DNA from: Thiohalocapsa sp963698775
Lineage (GTDB): Bacteria > Pseudomonadota > Gammaproteobacteria > Chromatiales > Chromatiaceae
Assembly (NCBI GenBank): GCA_963698775.1
Contig: CAVOSE010000036.1
Span: 18,367 to 82,366 of the forward strand
Length of the DNA stretch: 64,000 nucleotides
Reading direction: 5' to 3'
This document shows positions 40,166 through 50,596 of the stretch, one piece after another. Positions within the stretch are counted from its first letter, which is position 1. Each line of letters begins with the position of its first letter. The position numbers and the translations under genes were made by a program. Below the pieces are notes generated by a model. That model saw only the letters and a program-made list of their open reading frames with translations. It did no database searches and was not told the DNA's origin.

Positions 40166-40451
40166 AAAGCCTGGCGATGGTAGGGGTTAAGCACAAGCGC
40201 GGTCAACGGCCGCCAACGCGGGTCGCTCCCGTTAACTGATCGAGGTCAAGACATCCGCCCAACTGCCCCCCAGATCGAACAACTCGCTTGCAATCCGTCA
40301 GGCGGACCAATTGCTCATCACAGGCTCGCGGGCGTCGTGCGTCGCACGAACAACGCGGCCCCGACGGGCCATTTCGCGATTTTAGCGCCATCAATGGCGT
40401 ACAATTCTCGTCGGCACCGCGGAACGCCCAGCACAATCACGACGCACACCC
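40166..40451. other. Divergent promoter region of btuB leader and CheB/CheR gene
   Basis: 286 bases with no convincing gene. It should hold the btuB promoter upstream of the riboswitch on the minus strand and the promoter of the chemotaxis-type gene on the plus strand (ggcgtacaattctcg at 40394-40408 is a plausible -10 area for the latter). Confidence 0.45.
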
Positions 40452-43430
40452 ATGCAAGAACTCAGCACCACGCCGAATCGCTCCAAGATACCCGAGACCG
40501 CGGATTCCAACTTCTATGTGGTTGCCGTCGGCGCGTCCGCCGGCGGCCTGGATGCGCTGGAACGCTTTTTCCGCGGCCTGCCGGAGAGCTCCGGCGCCGC
40601 CTATGTGGTGATCCAGCACCTGTCGCCCGATCACAAGAGCATGATGGGGAATCTGCTCGGCCGGCACACCAGCATGGATGTCGTCACCGTCGAGGACGGC
40701 ATGTCGTTGGTGCCGAATCGGGTGCATTTGATCCCGCCCGCCAGCGTCATGAGCATCTCGCGCCGGCAACTGCGGTTGAGCCCGAAGAGTCCGCGCGGGC
40801 TGACATTGCCGATCGACCTGTTCTTTACCGCATTGGCGCGTGAGTTCGGTAAGTACGCCATCGGCGTGGTTTTGTCCGGCACCGGCTCCGACGGCACCCG
40901 CGGCGCGGTGGCCATCAACGACGCCGGCGGCCTGCTGCTGGCGCAAGAGCCCGAATCGGCCAAATTCGACGGCATGCCCCGCAGCGTCATCGCCACCAGT
41001 CTAGTAGACGCCATCCTGCCGCCGGAGCAGCTGGGGCCGCGGGTCATGGATCATATGAGCCATGCCCCGCGCCCGCGCATCCGCGCCGCCGGCGAGAGCA
41101 TCTCCGTCGACCGCGAAAGCGCGCTGGAAGAGACCATGCACCTGCTCCAGCACCAGGGCGGCATCAATTTCCGCGAGTACAAGCCGGCCACGGTGATGCG
41201 GCGCATCGAGCGACGCATGCAGGTGCGTCATGTGCCGGACCTGGAGAACTACGCCCGACTGCTGGACGGCGACCGCGTCGAACTGAATGCCTTGCGCCGC
41301 GAATTGCTGATCCCGGTGACCAACTTCTTTCGTGATCCGCCGGCATTCGAGATTCTGGCGGAAACCGCAGTCGACGCCATCGTCAAGGATCGCGGCGAGA
41401 ACCAGCCGATTCGGGTTTGGGTGGCCGGCACGTCCACCGGCGAGGAGGCCTACACCATCGCGATCCTGTTCGCCGAGGCCTTCGAACGCGCGCGACGCTG
41501 GCCGCCGTTGAAGATCTTCGCTACCGACGTCGAGCAGCACAATGTCGATTTCGGCAGCGCCGGCGTCTTTTCCGAGGCGATTACCGCGGAGGTCTCGCCC
41601 GAACGCCTGGAGCACTGGTTCTACAAGCGCGGCAACCACTTCATCATCAAGACCGAGATCCGTCAGAACATCGTCTTTGCGCGGCACAACCTGCTGGAAG
41701 ACCCCCCCTTCACGCGCATGGACCTGGTCTCCTGCCGCAATCTGCTGATCTATTTCCGCAGCGAGGCGCAGGAGCGTGCGCTGCGTCGCCTGCAGTACGC
41801 GCTGGCCCCGGGCGGCTTCATGTTCCTCGGCTCCAGCGAGACCTTGGCGGCATTGCAGGGCGACTTCACCGCGGTCAACTCCAAGCACAAGATCTACCGC
41901 ATCCTGCGCCACCTGTCGTTGCCGTTGGATGCGGGCTCATCGGCGCTGACCCGCCTCTCGGGCCAAACCGGGCGGACGCGCCGCGGGCACCCGGCAAGCC
42001 GGGCGATGACGGATGCCGCGGCCATCGACGCCGGCCAGGCGCTGCTGCTGCGCAGTTACTCTCCCACCACCCTGTTGCTGAACAGCAAACAGGAGCTGCT
42101 GCACGTGTTCGGCGACGCCGGTCATTACCTGCGCTTCGGCGAGGGCGCGGTCACGCTGGATCTGTCCAAACTATTGGCGCCCTCATTGGCGCCGGTGGCA
42201 CAGGCGCTGCTGCACAAGACCGCTCGCGGCCAGGAGCCGCTGCGTTCCGACGTGCTGACCCTGGAACGCCCCAACGCCGAGCGTCAACGACTCCGGCTGG
42301 TGGCTCGCAGCGTCGAATCGGACCAGGGCGAGCAGCACCTGCTGCTGTCGTTCGAGCCGGAGCCGGAGCCTGCGCCAAATGGGGGCATTGCCGCGCGGGC
42401 CGGCATCGCCACCATAGACATGGCCCACGAGACCGGCGAGCGGGTCGAGACGCTGGAGCGCGAATTGGCCGCTACCCGCGAGAGCCTGCAAGCGACCATC
42501 GAGGAATTGGAGACCGCCAACGAGGAATTGCAGGCCACCAACGAAGAGCTGATGGCCTCCAACGAGGAACTGCAAAGCTCCAACGAGGAGCTGCAATCGG
42601 TCAACGAGGAACTCTACACGGTCAACGCCGAGAATCAGGAAAAGATCGAGATCCTGAACCGGCTCAACGCTGACCTCGACAGCATGGCCCGCGCAGCGGG
42701 CATCGCCACGGTGTTCGTCGACGCCAAGCTGCAGTTGACGCGCTTCACGCCCGAGGCGACCACACTGTTCAAGATCCGCGAAGGTGACCTTGGGCGACCC
42801 ATCGACGACTTCACCAACCTGCTCGCATTCCCCGACTTCGTCTCGGAACTGCGCCTGACCATCGCCGACGGCAACATGATGCAGCGCGAACTCAAGGCCG
42901 CCAACGGGCGCACCTATCTGTCGCGCGTGCTGCCCTATGCCGTGCGGGAGAAAGACCCGCGCGGGGCGGTGGCGACCTTCGTCGACATCACGCTGCTGCG
43001 CGACGCCGAACGTCTGCAGGCAGTGCTCGATTCCTTGCCCGAGCACGTCGCGGTGCTCGACGGCGACGGCATCATCACCATCGTCAATCGCGCTTGGCGC
43101 GACTTCGCCGTCGGCAACGGCGATCCGCAATTGCAGCAAACCGGCATCGGCAGCGATTACCTCGCGGTCTGCGACATCAACGACAGCCCCGACGGAAGCT
43201 TCGCCGCGCGCGCCCACGATGGTTTGATCGGCGTCTTGAACGGACGCCTGCCGTCGTTCTCGATGAAATACCCCTGCCATGCCCCGGATCGAGAGCAATG
43301 GTTCCTGATGCACGCGGCGCCCATCGAGCACCCGAGCGGCGGCATCATCGTCAGTCATATCGACGTCACCGAGTGGGACGGCAGGTCGAGCGATCCGGTC
43401 GACCCGACCGACGCAGCGGATCAGACTTAG
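40452..43430 (+). CDS. CheB-CheR fusion with coiled coil and two PAS domains
   Basis: 992 residues. Residues 20-195 are a CheB methylesterase with catalytic Ser in AVGASAGGLDAL, His in VVIQHLSPDHKSMM and Asp in LSGTGSDGTRGAV. Residues ~220-490 are CheR methyltransferase (GGINFREYKPATVMRRIERR, VWVAGTSTGEEAYTIAI for SAM binding, DVEQHNVDFGSAGVF). A long coiled coil (~663-745; ANEELQATNEELMASNEELQ) leads to two PAS domains (~745-850, ~853-985). There is no histidine kinase or other output, unlike the longest family members. It could methylate or demethylate receptors, or respond as a stand-alone sensor. The PAS-GGDEF-EAL gene follows after 41 bases, so they are probably co-transcribed. Confidence 0.92.
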   Translation: MQELSTTPNRSKIPETADSNFYVVAVGASAGGLDALERFFRGLPESSGAAYVVIQHLSPDHKSMMGNLLGRHTSMDVVTVEDGMSLVPNRVHLIPPASVMSISRRQLRLSPKSPRGLTLPIDLFFTALAREFGKYAIGVVLSGTGSDGTRGAVAINDAGGLLLAQEPESAKFDGMPRSVIATSLVDAILPPEQLGPRVMDHMSHAPRPRIRAAGESISVDRESALEETMHLLQHQGGINFREYKPATVMRRIERRMQVRHVPDLENYARLLDGDRVELNALRRELLIPVTNFFRDPPAFEILAETAVDAIVKDRGENQPIRVWVAGTSTGEEAYTIAILFAEAFERARRWPPLKIFATDVEQHNVDFGSAGVFSEAITAEVSPERLEHWFYKRGNHFIIKTEIRQNIVFARHNLLEDPPFTRMDLVSCRNLLIYFRSEAQERALRRLQYALAPGGFMFLGSSETLAALQGDFTAVNSKHKIYRILRHLSLPLDAGSSALTRLSGQTGRTRRGHPASRAMTDAAAIDAGQALLLRSYSPTTLLLNSKQELLHVFGDAGHYLRFGEGAVTLDLSKLLAPSLAPVAQALLHKTARGQEPLRSDVLTLERPNAERQRLRLVARSVESDQGEQHLLLSFEPEPEPAPNGGIAARAGIATIDMAHETGERVETLERELAATRESLQATIEELETANEELQATNEELMASNEELQSSNEELQSVNEELYTVNAENQEKIEILNRLNADLDSMARAAGIATVFVDAKLQLTRFTPEATTLFKIREGDLGRPIDDFTNLLAFPDFVSELRLTIADGNMMQRELKAANGRTYLSRVLPYAVREKDPRGAVATFVDITLLRDAERLQAVLDSLPEHVAVLDGDGIITIVNRAWRDFAVGNGDPQLQQTGIGSDYLAVCDINDSPDGSFAARAHDGLIGVLNGRLPSFSMKYPCHAPDREQWFLMHAAPIEHPSGGIIVSHIDVTEWDGRSSDPVDPTDAADQT

Positions 43431-43471
43431 ACCGACAATTGCCGTTCCGAGCACGGCGACGCACGAACACC

Positions 43472-46400
43472 ATGCACAACAGCGACGACCCAGGCCAAGA
43501 CGGAGCATCCGGCGAGCCGGACCAACTCGACGCCGCCACCACCGAAAGGCCTGAAGCGACCGCTAAGGAGGCTCTGCGGAGGCGCGCCCGGACGGCGTTG
43601 AGAGACGCCGAGTTCGACCTTGCCGAGCGGATCATTGCAGCCGGTGACCCAAAGCAAGAAGCGCTAATCGAGAACCTGCGCATCTATCAGGCCGAACTGG
43701 AGATCCAAAACGAGGAACTCCGCCGCAGCGAGCGCCAGGCGGAAACCGCCTTGACGCGTTTCATGGCGTTTTTCAACAATCTGCCAATTGCTGAGCTAAT
43801 CGTCGACGCCAATGGCCTAGTGGTGGAGGCCAATCCCGAGGCGCGCAGCCTGCTCGGACTGCGCGATACCCGCTCGCATCAGTACTTTCTCGCGCGTCTG
43901 ATGTCCGAAGACTCCCGCGGCGAGGTGATTCGCGCCTGGCAACGGCTCGCCGAGCAGCAGGCGACCGACCTGCTGGAGGTGCGCTTCCAACCCGCCGACG
44001 GCAGCAGCCTGATTGCCGACCTGCATATCGCGCGCCTACCATCGCCGGAGGATGGCGAGACCCGATTCGTCTGCGCCGTCGTCGACCGCACCGAGTCGAT
44101 GCGACAGCGCGAGGCCCTGCGCAACGCCTACGATCGCCTCGAGGCCAGCGAGGAGCGTTACCGGGTGCTGGCGGATTTCAGCCCGGAATGGGACTACTGG
44201 CTCGGCATCGATGGGCTCTTTGTGCATGTCTCGCCGGCCTGCCAGGACACCACCGGCTACAGCTCCATGGAGTTCATCAGTAATCCGGATCTGCTGGAAG
44301 AGATCATTCACTGCGACGACCTGCCCCTGTGGCAGGCGCATCTCCGTGAACCGCTGGATGGCGATCGCGATCACGCGCCGCTGCAATTTCGCATTCGCAC
44401 CCGCGACGGGCAGGAACGCTGGATCGAGCACGTCTGCGGGCCTGTGCTGTCCGAGGACGGCCGCAACCTGGGCCGCCGAGGCGTCAATCGCGACGTCACC
44501 TTACGCCAGAAGGCCCAGGAGGCGCTGCGCCGCAGCGAGGCGCTGCTCGACGCCACCGGGCGCCTGGCCCGTGTCGGCGGTTGGGAGTTCGTTCCAAGCA
44601 CCAACACCTTGAGCTGGAGCCTCGTCACCCGTGAGTTGCATGAGGTCGACGACAACTTCGAACCGGACATCCACAACGCGCTCGCGTTCTACCGCCCGCG
44701 CGACCAAGAGGTCTTGCGCGCCGCGGTCGAGCATGCGCTTGTCGACGGCACGGCCTATGAGTTCGAGTTGCAGCTGCGTACGGCCAAAGGGCGCGAGATC
44801 TGGGTCAAGACCAACGGCAAGCGAGTGACCTATCAAGGCGGCGAGCATGGCCTGCGCGGCAGCATTCAGGACGTCAGCGCGCGTATCGAAGCGGAGTGCG
44901 CGGCACAAGAACGGGAGGTGCAGGCGCGCACCGTCTTCGAGAACACCTCAGAGGGGATCATCATCACCGACCCCGAGCGGCGCATCCTCGCCGTAAATCG
45001 CGCCTTCACCGAGATTACCGGCTATAGCGAACAAGAGGCGCTGGGCGAAACGCCAAGTCTCTTGCAGTCCGGCCGGCACGACGAGGCCTTCTACCAGGCG
45101 ATGTGGGCGACCCTCGAGGCAACCGGCCAATGGCGGGGCGAATTCTGGAACCGGCGCAGCAACGGCGATATTTATCCCCAGCTGTCCACCATCAGCGCGG
45201 TGCAGGACCAGGCTGGACGACTGACCCACTACATCGCCGTGTTCGGCGATATCACCCAGCTCAAGCGCTCCGAAGAAGAACTCTATCGCCTCGCCCATCA
45301 GGACGCGCTCACCGGCCTGCCCAATCGCGCCTTGTTGCGCGCTCGGCTGGAGCAGTCCATCAGTCGCGCCCAGCGCGAGGGCTCCATGCTGGCGCTGCTG
45401 TTCCTGGACCTGGACCTGTTCAAGAGCGTCAACGACACGCTCGGGCATCCGGTGGGCGATGCCCTGCTGCAAAGCGTCGCCACGGCCATGGCGACCAAGG
45501 TCCGCGCCGCCGACAGCATCGCCCGGCTCGGCGGCGATGAGTTCGTCGTGCTGATGGAGACCATCGAGGAACCCAACGTGGCCGCTCAGTTGTCGCGTCG
45601 GCTCCTCGATGTCTTCGCGCACCCCTTTGACGCGGGTGGACGCGAGCTCTACATCACCGCCAGCATCGGTATCAGCATCTTCCCGATGGACGGGCAAGAC
45701 ATGGATGCACTGCTCAGCAACGCCGATGTGGCCATGTATCAGGCCAAGGAACACGGGCGCAACACCTATCGTTTCTTCGAGTCGGCCATGACCCAGGGCG
45801 CCATGGAACGGCTGCGGCTGGAGAATGCACTGCGTGGGGCGATGGCGCGCAACGAATTGCGATTGGTCTTCCAACCCCAGGTCAAGCTTACCAGCGGCTG
45901 CATGTATGGTGCTGAGGTGCTGTTGCGCTGGCACCATGGGGATTTGGGTGACGTCTCCCCGGGACAGTTTATCCCGATCGCCGAAGAACTCGGGCTCATC
46001 TGCGAAATTGGCAACTGGGTTCTGGAGGAGGCCTGCCTACAACTGGCGGAATGGGATCGAAAGGGTTTCCTGGTGCCGCGCTTGGCGGTCAATCTATCGG
46101 TCCAGCAACTGGAGCGCGGAGACCTGCTGCACTCCGTCCAAGCGATCCTGGCCCGCACCAACATCGCGGGCGACCGGCTGGAAATGGAAGTCACGGAATC
46201 CATGCTCATGCGCCATGCCGAGCAGGTCATCAGCAATCTCAATGCATTGCGCGACCTGGGCGTCACCATCGCCGTGGATGATTTCGGCTCTGGCTTCTCG
46301 TCGCTGAGTCAACTAAAGACCCTACCGATCAATCGCCTAAAGATCGACAAGGCCTTCGTCGACAACCTCACCCTCGATCCAAACGACGACGCCATTGCGC

Positions 46401-46573
46401 GCACGGTCATCGCGCTCGGGCGCGGGCTTGGCCTAGACGTACTCGCGGAGGGCGTTGAGACGGAGGCGCAGGCGGAGTTTCTGCGCCAGGAGCATTGCAG
46501 TGAAGCGCAGGGCTATCTGTTCGGACGCCCGATGACCTCCGCAAAGCTGATGGACTTAGACCGCCGTCGATGA
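43472..46573 (+). CDS. PAS-PAS-PAS-PAS-GGDEF-EAL cyclic-di-GMP enzyme
   Basis: 1033 residues from ATG 43472; longer in-frame extension runs into the previous gene. Four PAS-type sensor domains lie at about 98-210, 225-345, 360-475 and 480-600 (last with GIIITDPERRILAVNRAFTE). GGDEF (~600-770) is intact with RLGGDEFVVL. EAL (~780-1030) reads EVLLRW in place of EAL, a common active variant, and keeps VNLSVQQLE, EVTESMLM, DDFGSGFSSLSQL, KIDKAFV and EGVETEAQ. Both synthesis and hydrolysis of cyclic di-GMP look possible. No membrane segment, so it senses cytoplasmic signals. It follows the CheB/CheR gene. Confidence 0.94.
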   Translation: MHNSDDPGQDGASGEPDQLDAATTERPEATAKEALRRRARTALRDAEFDLAERIIAAGDPKQEALIENLRIYQAELEIQNEELRRSERQAETALTRFMAFFNNLPIAELIVDANGLVVEANPEARSLLGLRDTRSHQYFLARLMSEDSRGEVIRAWQRLAEQQATDLLEVRFQPADGSSLIADLHIARLPSPEDGETRFVCAVVDRTESMRQREALRNAYDRLEASEERYRVLADFSPEWDYWLGIDGLFVHVSPACQDTTGYSSMEFISNPDLLEEIIHCDDLPLWQAHLREPLDGDRDHAPLQFRIRTRDGQERWIEHVCGPVLSEDGRNLGRRGVNRDVTLRQKAQEALRRSEALLDATGRLARVGGWEFVPSTNTLSWSLVTRELHEVDDNFEPDIHNALAFYRPRDQEVLRAAVEHALVDGTAYEFELQLRTAKGREIWVKTNGKRVTYQGGEHGLRGSIQDVSARIEAECAAQEREVQARTVFENTSEGIIITDPERRILAVNRAFTEITGYSEQEALGETPSLLQSGRHDEAFYQAMWATLEATGQWRGEFWNRRSNGDIYPQLSTISAVQDQAGRLTHYIAVFGDITQLKRSEEELYRLAHQDALTGLPNRALLRARLEQSISRAQREGSMLALLFLDLDLFKSVNDTLGHPVGDALLQSVATAMATKVRAADSIARLGGDEFVVLMETIEEPNVAAQLSRRLLDVFAHPFDAGGRELYITASIGISIFPMDGQDMDALLSNADVAMYQAKEHGRNTYRFFESAMTQGAMERLRLENALRGAMARNELRLVFQPQVKLTSGCMYGAEVLLRWHHGDLGDVSPGQFIPIAEELGLICEIGNWVLEEACLQLAEWDRKGFLVPRLAVNLSVQQLERGDLLHSVQAILARTNIAGDRLEMEVTESMLMRHAEQVISNLNALRDLGVTIAVDDFGSGFSSLSQLKTLPINRLKIDKAFVDNLTLDPNDDAIARTVIALGRGLGLDVLAEGVETEAQAEFLRQEHCSEAQGYLFGRPMTSAKLMDLDRRR

Positions 46574-46614
46574 ACAAACGCGGGGCACATGCCAGTCCCT
46601 AGGGGTCCCCGCGG

Positions 46615-47348
46615 GCCTCGGCCACGCCGCCGCTGTATCGACTGCTCGCCCGGCTGCTGATGCTGTTTAACGGCGGCGATCGTCATCGGCGGGCTATTGG
46701 CCTATCTGTACCTGTCCAATCAGGCCAACAGACAAGCCGCAGCGGCATTGACGACCTTGGCGGATTCTGGCGCCCGCGCCACAGCCCATTGGCACGACGA
46801 CGAGTTAGCCCGCGCGCGTCAGATGCAGGCAAACCCGGGACTCGCCCTGCCCGTTCTGCACCAACAACAAGATCTCTGATGAATACCTGGGCCAGACCTA
46901 CGTTTGGGAGTTCCAGAACGCTGCCAACAAGCGTTGGTACCGCTGCGCGGACAAGGCCATTCGCTGGTCTGACTGGCGCATGGTCCGCTTCGAGGTCGCC
47001 GCAGATATCACCGAACAACGCAGCGTGAACCAGGAGCGCATGGAACTGGAAAAGCTCGGCGCCATCGGCCGGCTCACCGCCGGTGTCGCCTATGAACTGA
47101 ACAACCCGATCATGGGTATGATCAATGCCATCCAGTTCTGTATCGACCAGACCGGGATGGATGATGAACGTCACGAGGTGCTGGCCAAACTGTCAATCGA
47201 GACGAGTGCGGCTCTCGGTCCGGTGCTGCTCCGGCCAAACTACTTTGAGCAGATAGTCATCAACTTGTTGACGAACGCCTCGGACGCAGTTGCGGACACG
47301 ACGCGTAAGCAGATTCACATCGGCCTCGCCATGCAAGGCGATAAGTAG
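46615..47348 (+). pseudogene. Degenerate sensor histidine kinase
   Basis: The N-terminus has a frameshift: one frame gives LYRLLARLLMLFN, the next AIVIGGLLAYLYLSNQANRQ up to a stop near 46879. Another frame then carries a PAS end and linker (YVWEFQNAANKRWYRCADKA, ADITEQRSVNQERMELEKLG), the H-box region GRLTAGVAYELNNPIMGMIN, and the N-box NYFEQIVINLLTNASDAVAD. Two points mark it as dead: the phosphoacceptor His of the H-box is Tyr (tat for cat), and the catalytic G-boxes are missing, with a stop (TAG at 47346-47348) where the nucleotide-binding domain should continue. Confidence 0.75.
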
Positions 47349-47734
47349 CGGATCTCAATCATTGACGACGACGCTGCCGTTCGCGGGGCCTTCCAGCTTG
47401 CACTGCGTGGGCAAGCGATTGAACTCCTGACAGCGGACGACGGCGAGACGGGCGCGCAACTGGCGATCGACAACGAGGTCGATCTGGCTCTACCTGGATC
47501 TTTGCATGCCAGGCACCGACTGTATCGAAACGCTGCGGCGAATCCGCGCTGTGAAGCCGGCGTTGACGGTCTCCATCGTCACCGCGTTCCATCGCGACTT
47601 CTTCGAGCAACTGGTGGAGGCGCCGGGGCCAAGGTCTCGACTTCCAGCTGTTGCGCAAGCCGCTGGATCGCCGCCAGATCATCGAGATAACAACCGGCAT
47701 CTTGAAGGAAGCGGATCAGAACTGGTCGGGATAA
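47349..47734 (+). pseudogene. Degenerate response regulator receiver
   Basis: The receiver starts RISIIDDDAAVRGAFQLALR in the same frame as the kinase remnant, with the phosphorylatable region continuing after a frameshift near 47490 as YLDLCMPGTDCIETLRRIRA (Asp in YLDL), and again after a second shift near 47635 as GLDFQLLRKPLDRRQIIEIT, to a stop at 47734. The usual signatures (DDD, D, K) are all present but in three frames, so no functional protein can be made. It appears to be fused to or follow the decayed kinase. Confidence 0.72.
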
Positions 47735-47821
47735 CGATACCGGATACGGCAATGACGACTGCCAGGGCGTCTCCTGCACCCCGGCATTCGCTGTCCGTGA
47801 TTGCGGTGAGCGAGATCGGAC

Positions 47822-50596
47822 CTATTGGGACCGATGCTTCAAGGCCGCCTGAGCCGCCGCCAGACGCGCCACGGGTACCCGCGGACCCGAACAACTGACG
47901 TAGTCGAGCCCGGCCTCGTCGCAGAACGAGATCGACGCCGGATGCCCGCCGTGCTCGCCGCAGATCCCCACGTGCAGCTCGGGACGGGCGGCCTTGCCCC
48001 ATTCCACGGCAAGCTGCATCAGCTTGCCGACACCCTTGACGTCCAATACCTCGAACGGGTTGTCCAGCAGCACCTGGGCCTGGTTGTACAGCGGCAGGAA
48101 CTTGTTCTCGGCGTCCTCGCGGGAGAACGAGAAGGTGGCCTGGGTCAGGTCGTTGGTGCCGAAGGAGAAGAACTCCGCCTCCTCGGCCAATGAACCGGCC
48201 CGCATGCAGGCGCGCACGACCTCGATCATGGTGCCGAACTTGAAGTTCACCGGCAGCCCGTAGGCCTGCTCGACCTGCTGCCGCAGCTCGTCCACATAGA
48301 CCTTGACCGCCTTCAACTCCTCCACCGTGCAGACCTGCGGCACCTTGATCTGGGGTTGGACTTCGATGCCGGCCTTGGCGCACTCGGCGGCGGCCTCGAG
48401 AATGGCACGGATCTGCATCTTGTAGATCTCAGGGAAGGAGATGCCCAGACGCACGCCGCGGTGCCCGAGCATGGGGTTGGTCTCGTGCAGCGCACGGACC
48501 TTTTTCAGCATGGTCTCCTTCTTGGCGATGGCCTCCTCCACCAGCATTGGGTCTACCAGGCGGCGCAGGTCATCGAAGTCGTGGCGGGTCTTGTCCGGCG
48601 TATGCAACAGGCCCATGGCACCGGCCAGCGCGGTCATCCCGCGGGTGGACATGGCCAGGGCGCGCAGATCCCGAAGGTCCTGCTCCAACTGGTGCTCGTC
48701 GGGCAGGAACTCGTGGATGGGCGGATCAAGCAGACGGATCGTGACCGGGTGCGGCGACATCACCTCGAATAGTTCGCGGAAGTCTTGCCGCTGCAACGGC
48801 AGCAGCGCATCCAGCGCCCCCTGACGTTGTTCCGGCGTCTCGGCGACGATCATCTCGATCACTACCGGTAGGCGTTCGCTGGCATTGAACATGCGCTCGG
48901 TGCGCGCCAGGCCGATGCCGACCGCGCCATATTTACGGGCGTTGCGGGCATCCTCAGGGGTATCGGCGTTGGCCATGACCTTGAGTCGGGCCTCTTCATC
49001 GGCCCAAGCCAGCAGCGTGGACAGTTCCGGCGTGAAGTCTGGCTCCACGGTGGGGATGGCGCCGATGTAGACACGCCCCGAGGAGCCGTCGAGGGTGATG
49101 GTGTCGCCCTCCTTGAAGCTGGTGTCACCGACAATCGCCTCGCGCCGTCCGACGTCGACGCTGATACCCTCCGCACCCGCGACACATGGTTTGCCCATGC
49201 CGCGCGCGACGACCGCGGCGTGGGAGGTCTTGCCGCCGCGGGAGGTCAGAATACCCTGGGCCGCGAAGAAGCCGTGGATATCCTCGGGCTTGGTCTCCTC
49301 ACGCACCAGGATGACCTTCTGCCCCAGGTCGCGACCCATTTGCTCGGCGCGATCGGCATCGAACACGGCAACACCCGAGGCGGCGCCGGGCGATGCCGGC
49401 AGGCCCTGGGCAACCGCCTCGGCCTTCGCGCTCGGGTCCAGACGCGGGAACAGCATCTGCTCCAGGCTCATCGGATCGATACGCGTCAGCGCCTCCTGCT
49501 TGCTGATCAGGTTCTCCTTCTCCATCTCCACGGAGGTACGCACCATGGCCTGGGCGTTCATCTTGCCGTTGCGGGTCTGCAGACAGTAGAGCACCCCGCG
49601 CTCGATGGTGAACTCGAAGTCCTGCACCTCCCGGTAGTGGCGCTCGAGCCTGGTACGCAGTTCGGCCAATTCCGCCGCCATTTGCGGCATCTCGACCTGT
49701 AGCCGGTCCAATGGCTTGGGGGTGCGGATGCCGGCCACGACGTCTTCGCCCTGGGCGTTGATCAGGTACTCGCCGAACAACTTGTTCTCGCCGGTACCGG
49801 GATTGCGCGTGAAGCCGACGCCGGTAGCGGAGTCGTCGCCGCGGTTGCCGAACACCATGGTCACCACGTTGACGGCGGTGCCGTTGGCCATCTCGGGGGT
49901 GATGTTGAACTGCCGGCGATAGTCCACCGCACGCTTACCCATCCAGCTGTTGAAGACGGCCTTGATGGCGATCTCCAGCTGCGTCATCGGGTCCTCGGGG
50001 AACGGCTTGCCGGTGTACTCCTCCACCACCTTCAAGAAGCGTTCGCTGATGTCCTTTAGGTCCGCCGCAGACAGGTCGACGTCCTGTTTAGCGTGGGCGG
50101 CCTTTTTGACCTCGTCGAACTCCTTATCGAACAATTCATCGTTCACGCCCAAGGCGACCTTGCCGAACAGCTGGATGAAGCGACGGTAGGCGTCATAGCT
50201 GAAGCGGGCGTCGCCCGTGGCGCGGATCTCACCCTGCAACGTCTCGCTGTTGAGGCCAAGGTTGAGGATGGTGTCCATCATGCCCGGCATGGACATCGCG
50301 GACCCGGAACGCACCGACACCAGCAACGGCTTTTCCGGATCACCGAAACCCTTGCCGGTCTTCTGCTCCAGGGCGGCCATTTGGTCGCGCACCTGGGCCA
50401 TCACGCCTTCAGGTAGATCCCGGTTGCTGGTGTCGATGTAGGCGAGGCAGGCATCGGTGGAGATGACGAAGCCCGGCGGCACGTTGACGCCGATCTGCGT
50501 CATTTCGCACAGGTTAGCGCCCTTGCCGCCCAACAGCTTCTTGTTCTTGCCGTCGCCCTCGTCGAACGCAAACACCCACTTTGTTGAATCGGTCAT
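47822..50596 (-). CDS. ppdK: Pyruvate, phosphate dikinase
   Basis: 924 residues from ATG 50596; upstream in-frame codons are less likely. It interconverts pyruvate + ATP + Pi and PEP + AMP + PPi. N-terminal ATP-binding part: LLGGKGANLCEMTQIGVNVP, SVRSGSAMSMPGMMDTILNL, MVFGNRGDDSATGVGFTRNP. The swivelling phosphohistidine is in GILTSRGGKTSHAAVVARGM. The C-terminal PEP-binding barrel has GIGLARTERMFNASERLPVV, GHRGVRLGISFPEIYKMQIR and the catalytic cysteine in SFCDEAGLDYVSCSGPRVP. Typical length. It is monocistronic and cytoplasmic, and would supply PEP for gluconeogenesis. Confidence 0.97.
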   Translation of the reverse strand: MTDSTKWVFAFDEGDGKNKKLLGGKGANLCEMTQIGVNVPPGFVISTDACLAYIDTSNRDLPEGVMAQVRDQMAALEQKTGKGFGDPEKPLLVSVRSGSAMSMPGMMDTILNLGLNSETLQGEIRATGDARFSYDAYRRFIQLFGKVALGVNDELFDKEFDEVKKAAHAKQDVDLSAADLKDISERFLKVVEEYTGKPFPEDPMTQLEIAIKAVFNSWMGKRAVDYRRQFNITPEMANGTAVNVVTMVFGNRGDDSATGVGFTRNPGTGENKLFGEYLINAQGEDVVAGIRTPKPLDRLQVEMPQMAAELAELRTRLERHYREVQDFEFTIERGVLYCLQTRNGKMNAQAMVRTSVEMEKENLISKQEALTRIDPMSLEQMLFPRLDPSAKAEAVAQGLPASPGAASGVAVFDADRAEQMGRDLGQKVILVREETKPEDIHGFFAAQGILTSRGGKTSHAAVVARGMGKPCVAGAEGISVDVGRREAIVGDTSFKEGDTITLDGSSGRVYIGAIPTVEPDFTPELSTLLAWADEEARLKVMANADTPEDARNARKYGAVGIGLARTERMFNASERLPVVIEMIVAETPEQRQGALDALLPLQRQDFRELFEVMSPHPVTIRLLDPPIHEFLPDEHQLEQDLRDLRALAMSTRGMTALAGAMGLLHTPDKTRHDFDDLRRLVDPMLVEEAIAKKETMLKKVRALHETNPMLGHRGVRLGISFPEIYKMQIRAILEAAAECAKAGIEVQPQIKVPQVCTVEELKAVKVYVDELRQQVEQAYGLPVNFKFGTMIEVVRACMRAGSLAEEAEFFSFGTNDLTQATFSFSREDAENKFLPLYNQAQVLLDNPFEVLDVKGVGKLMQLAVEWGKAARPELHVGICGEHGGHPASISFCDEAGLDYVSCSGPRVPVARLAAAQAALKHRSQ

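Noticed and set aside
39663..40190. Plus-strand 175-residue frame opposite the btuB leader
   Set aside because: It overlaps the cobalamin riboswitch and has a Pro/Arg-rich composition without family resemblance.
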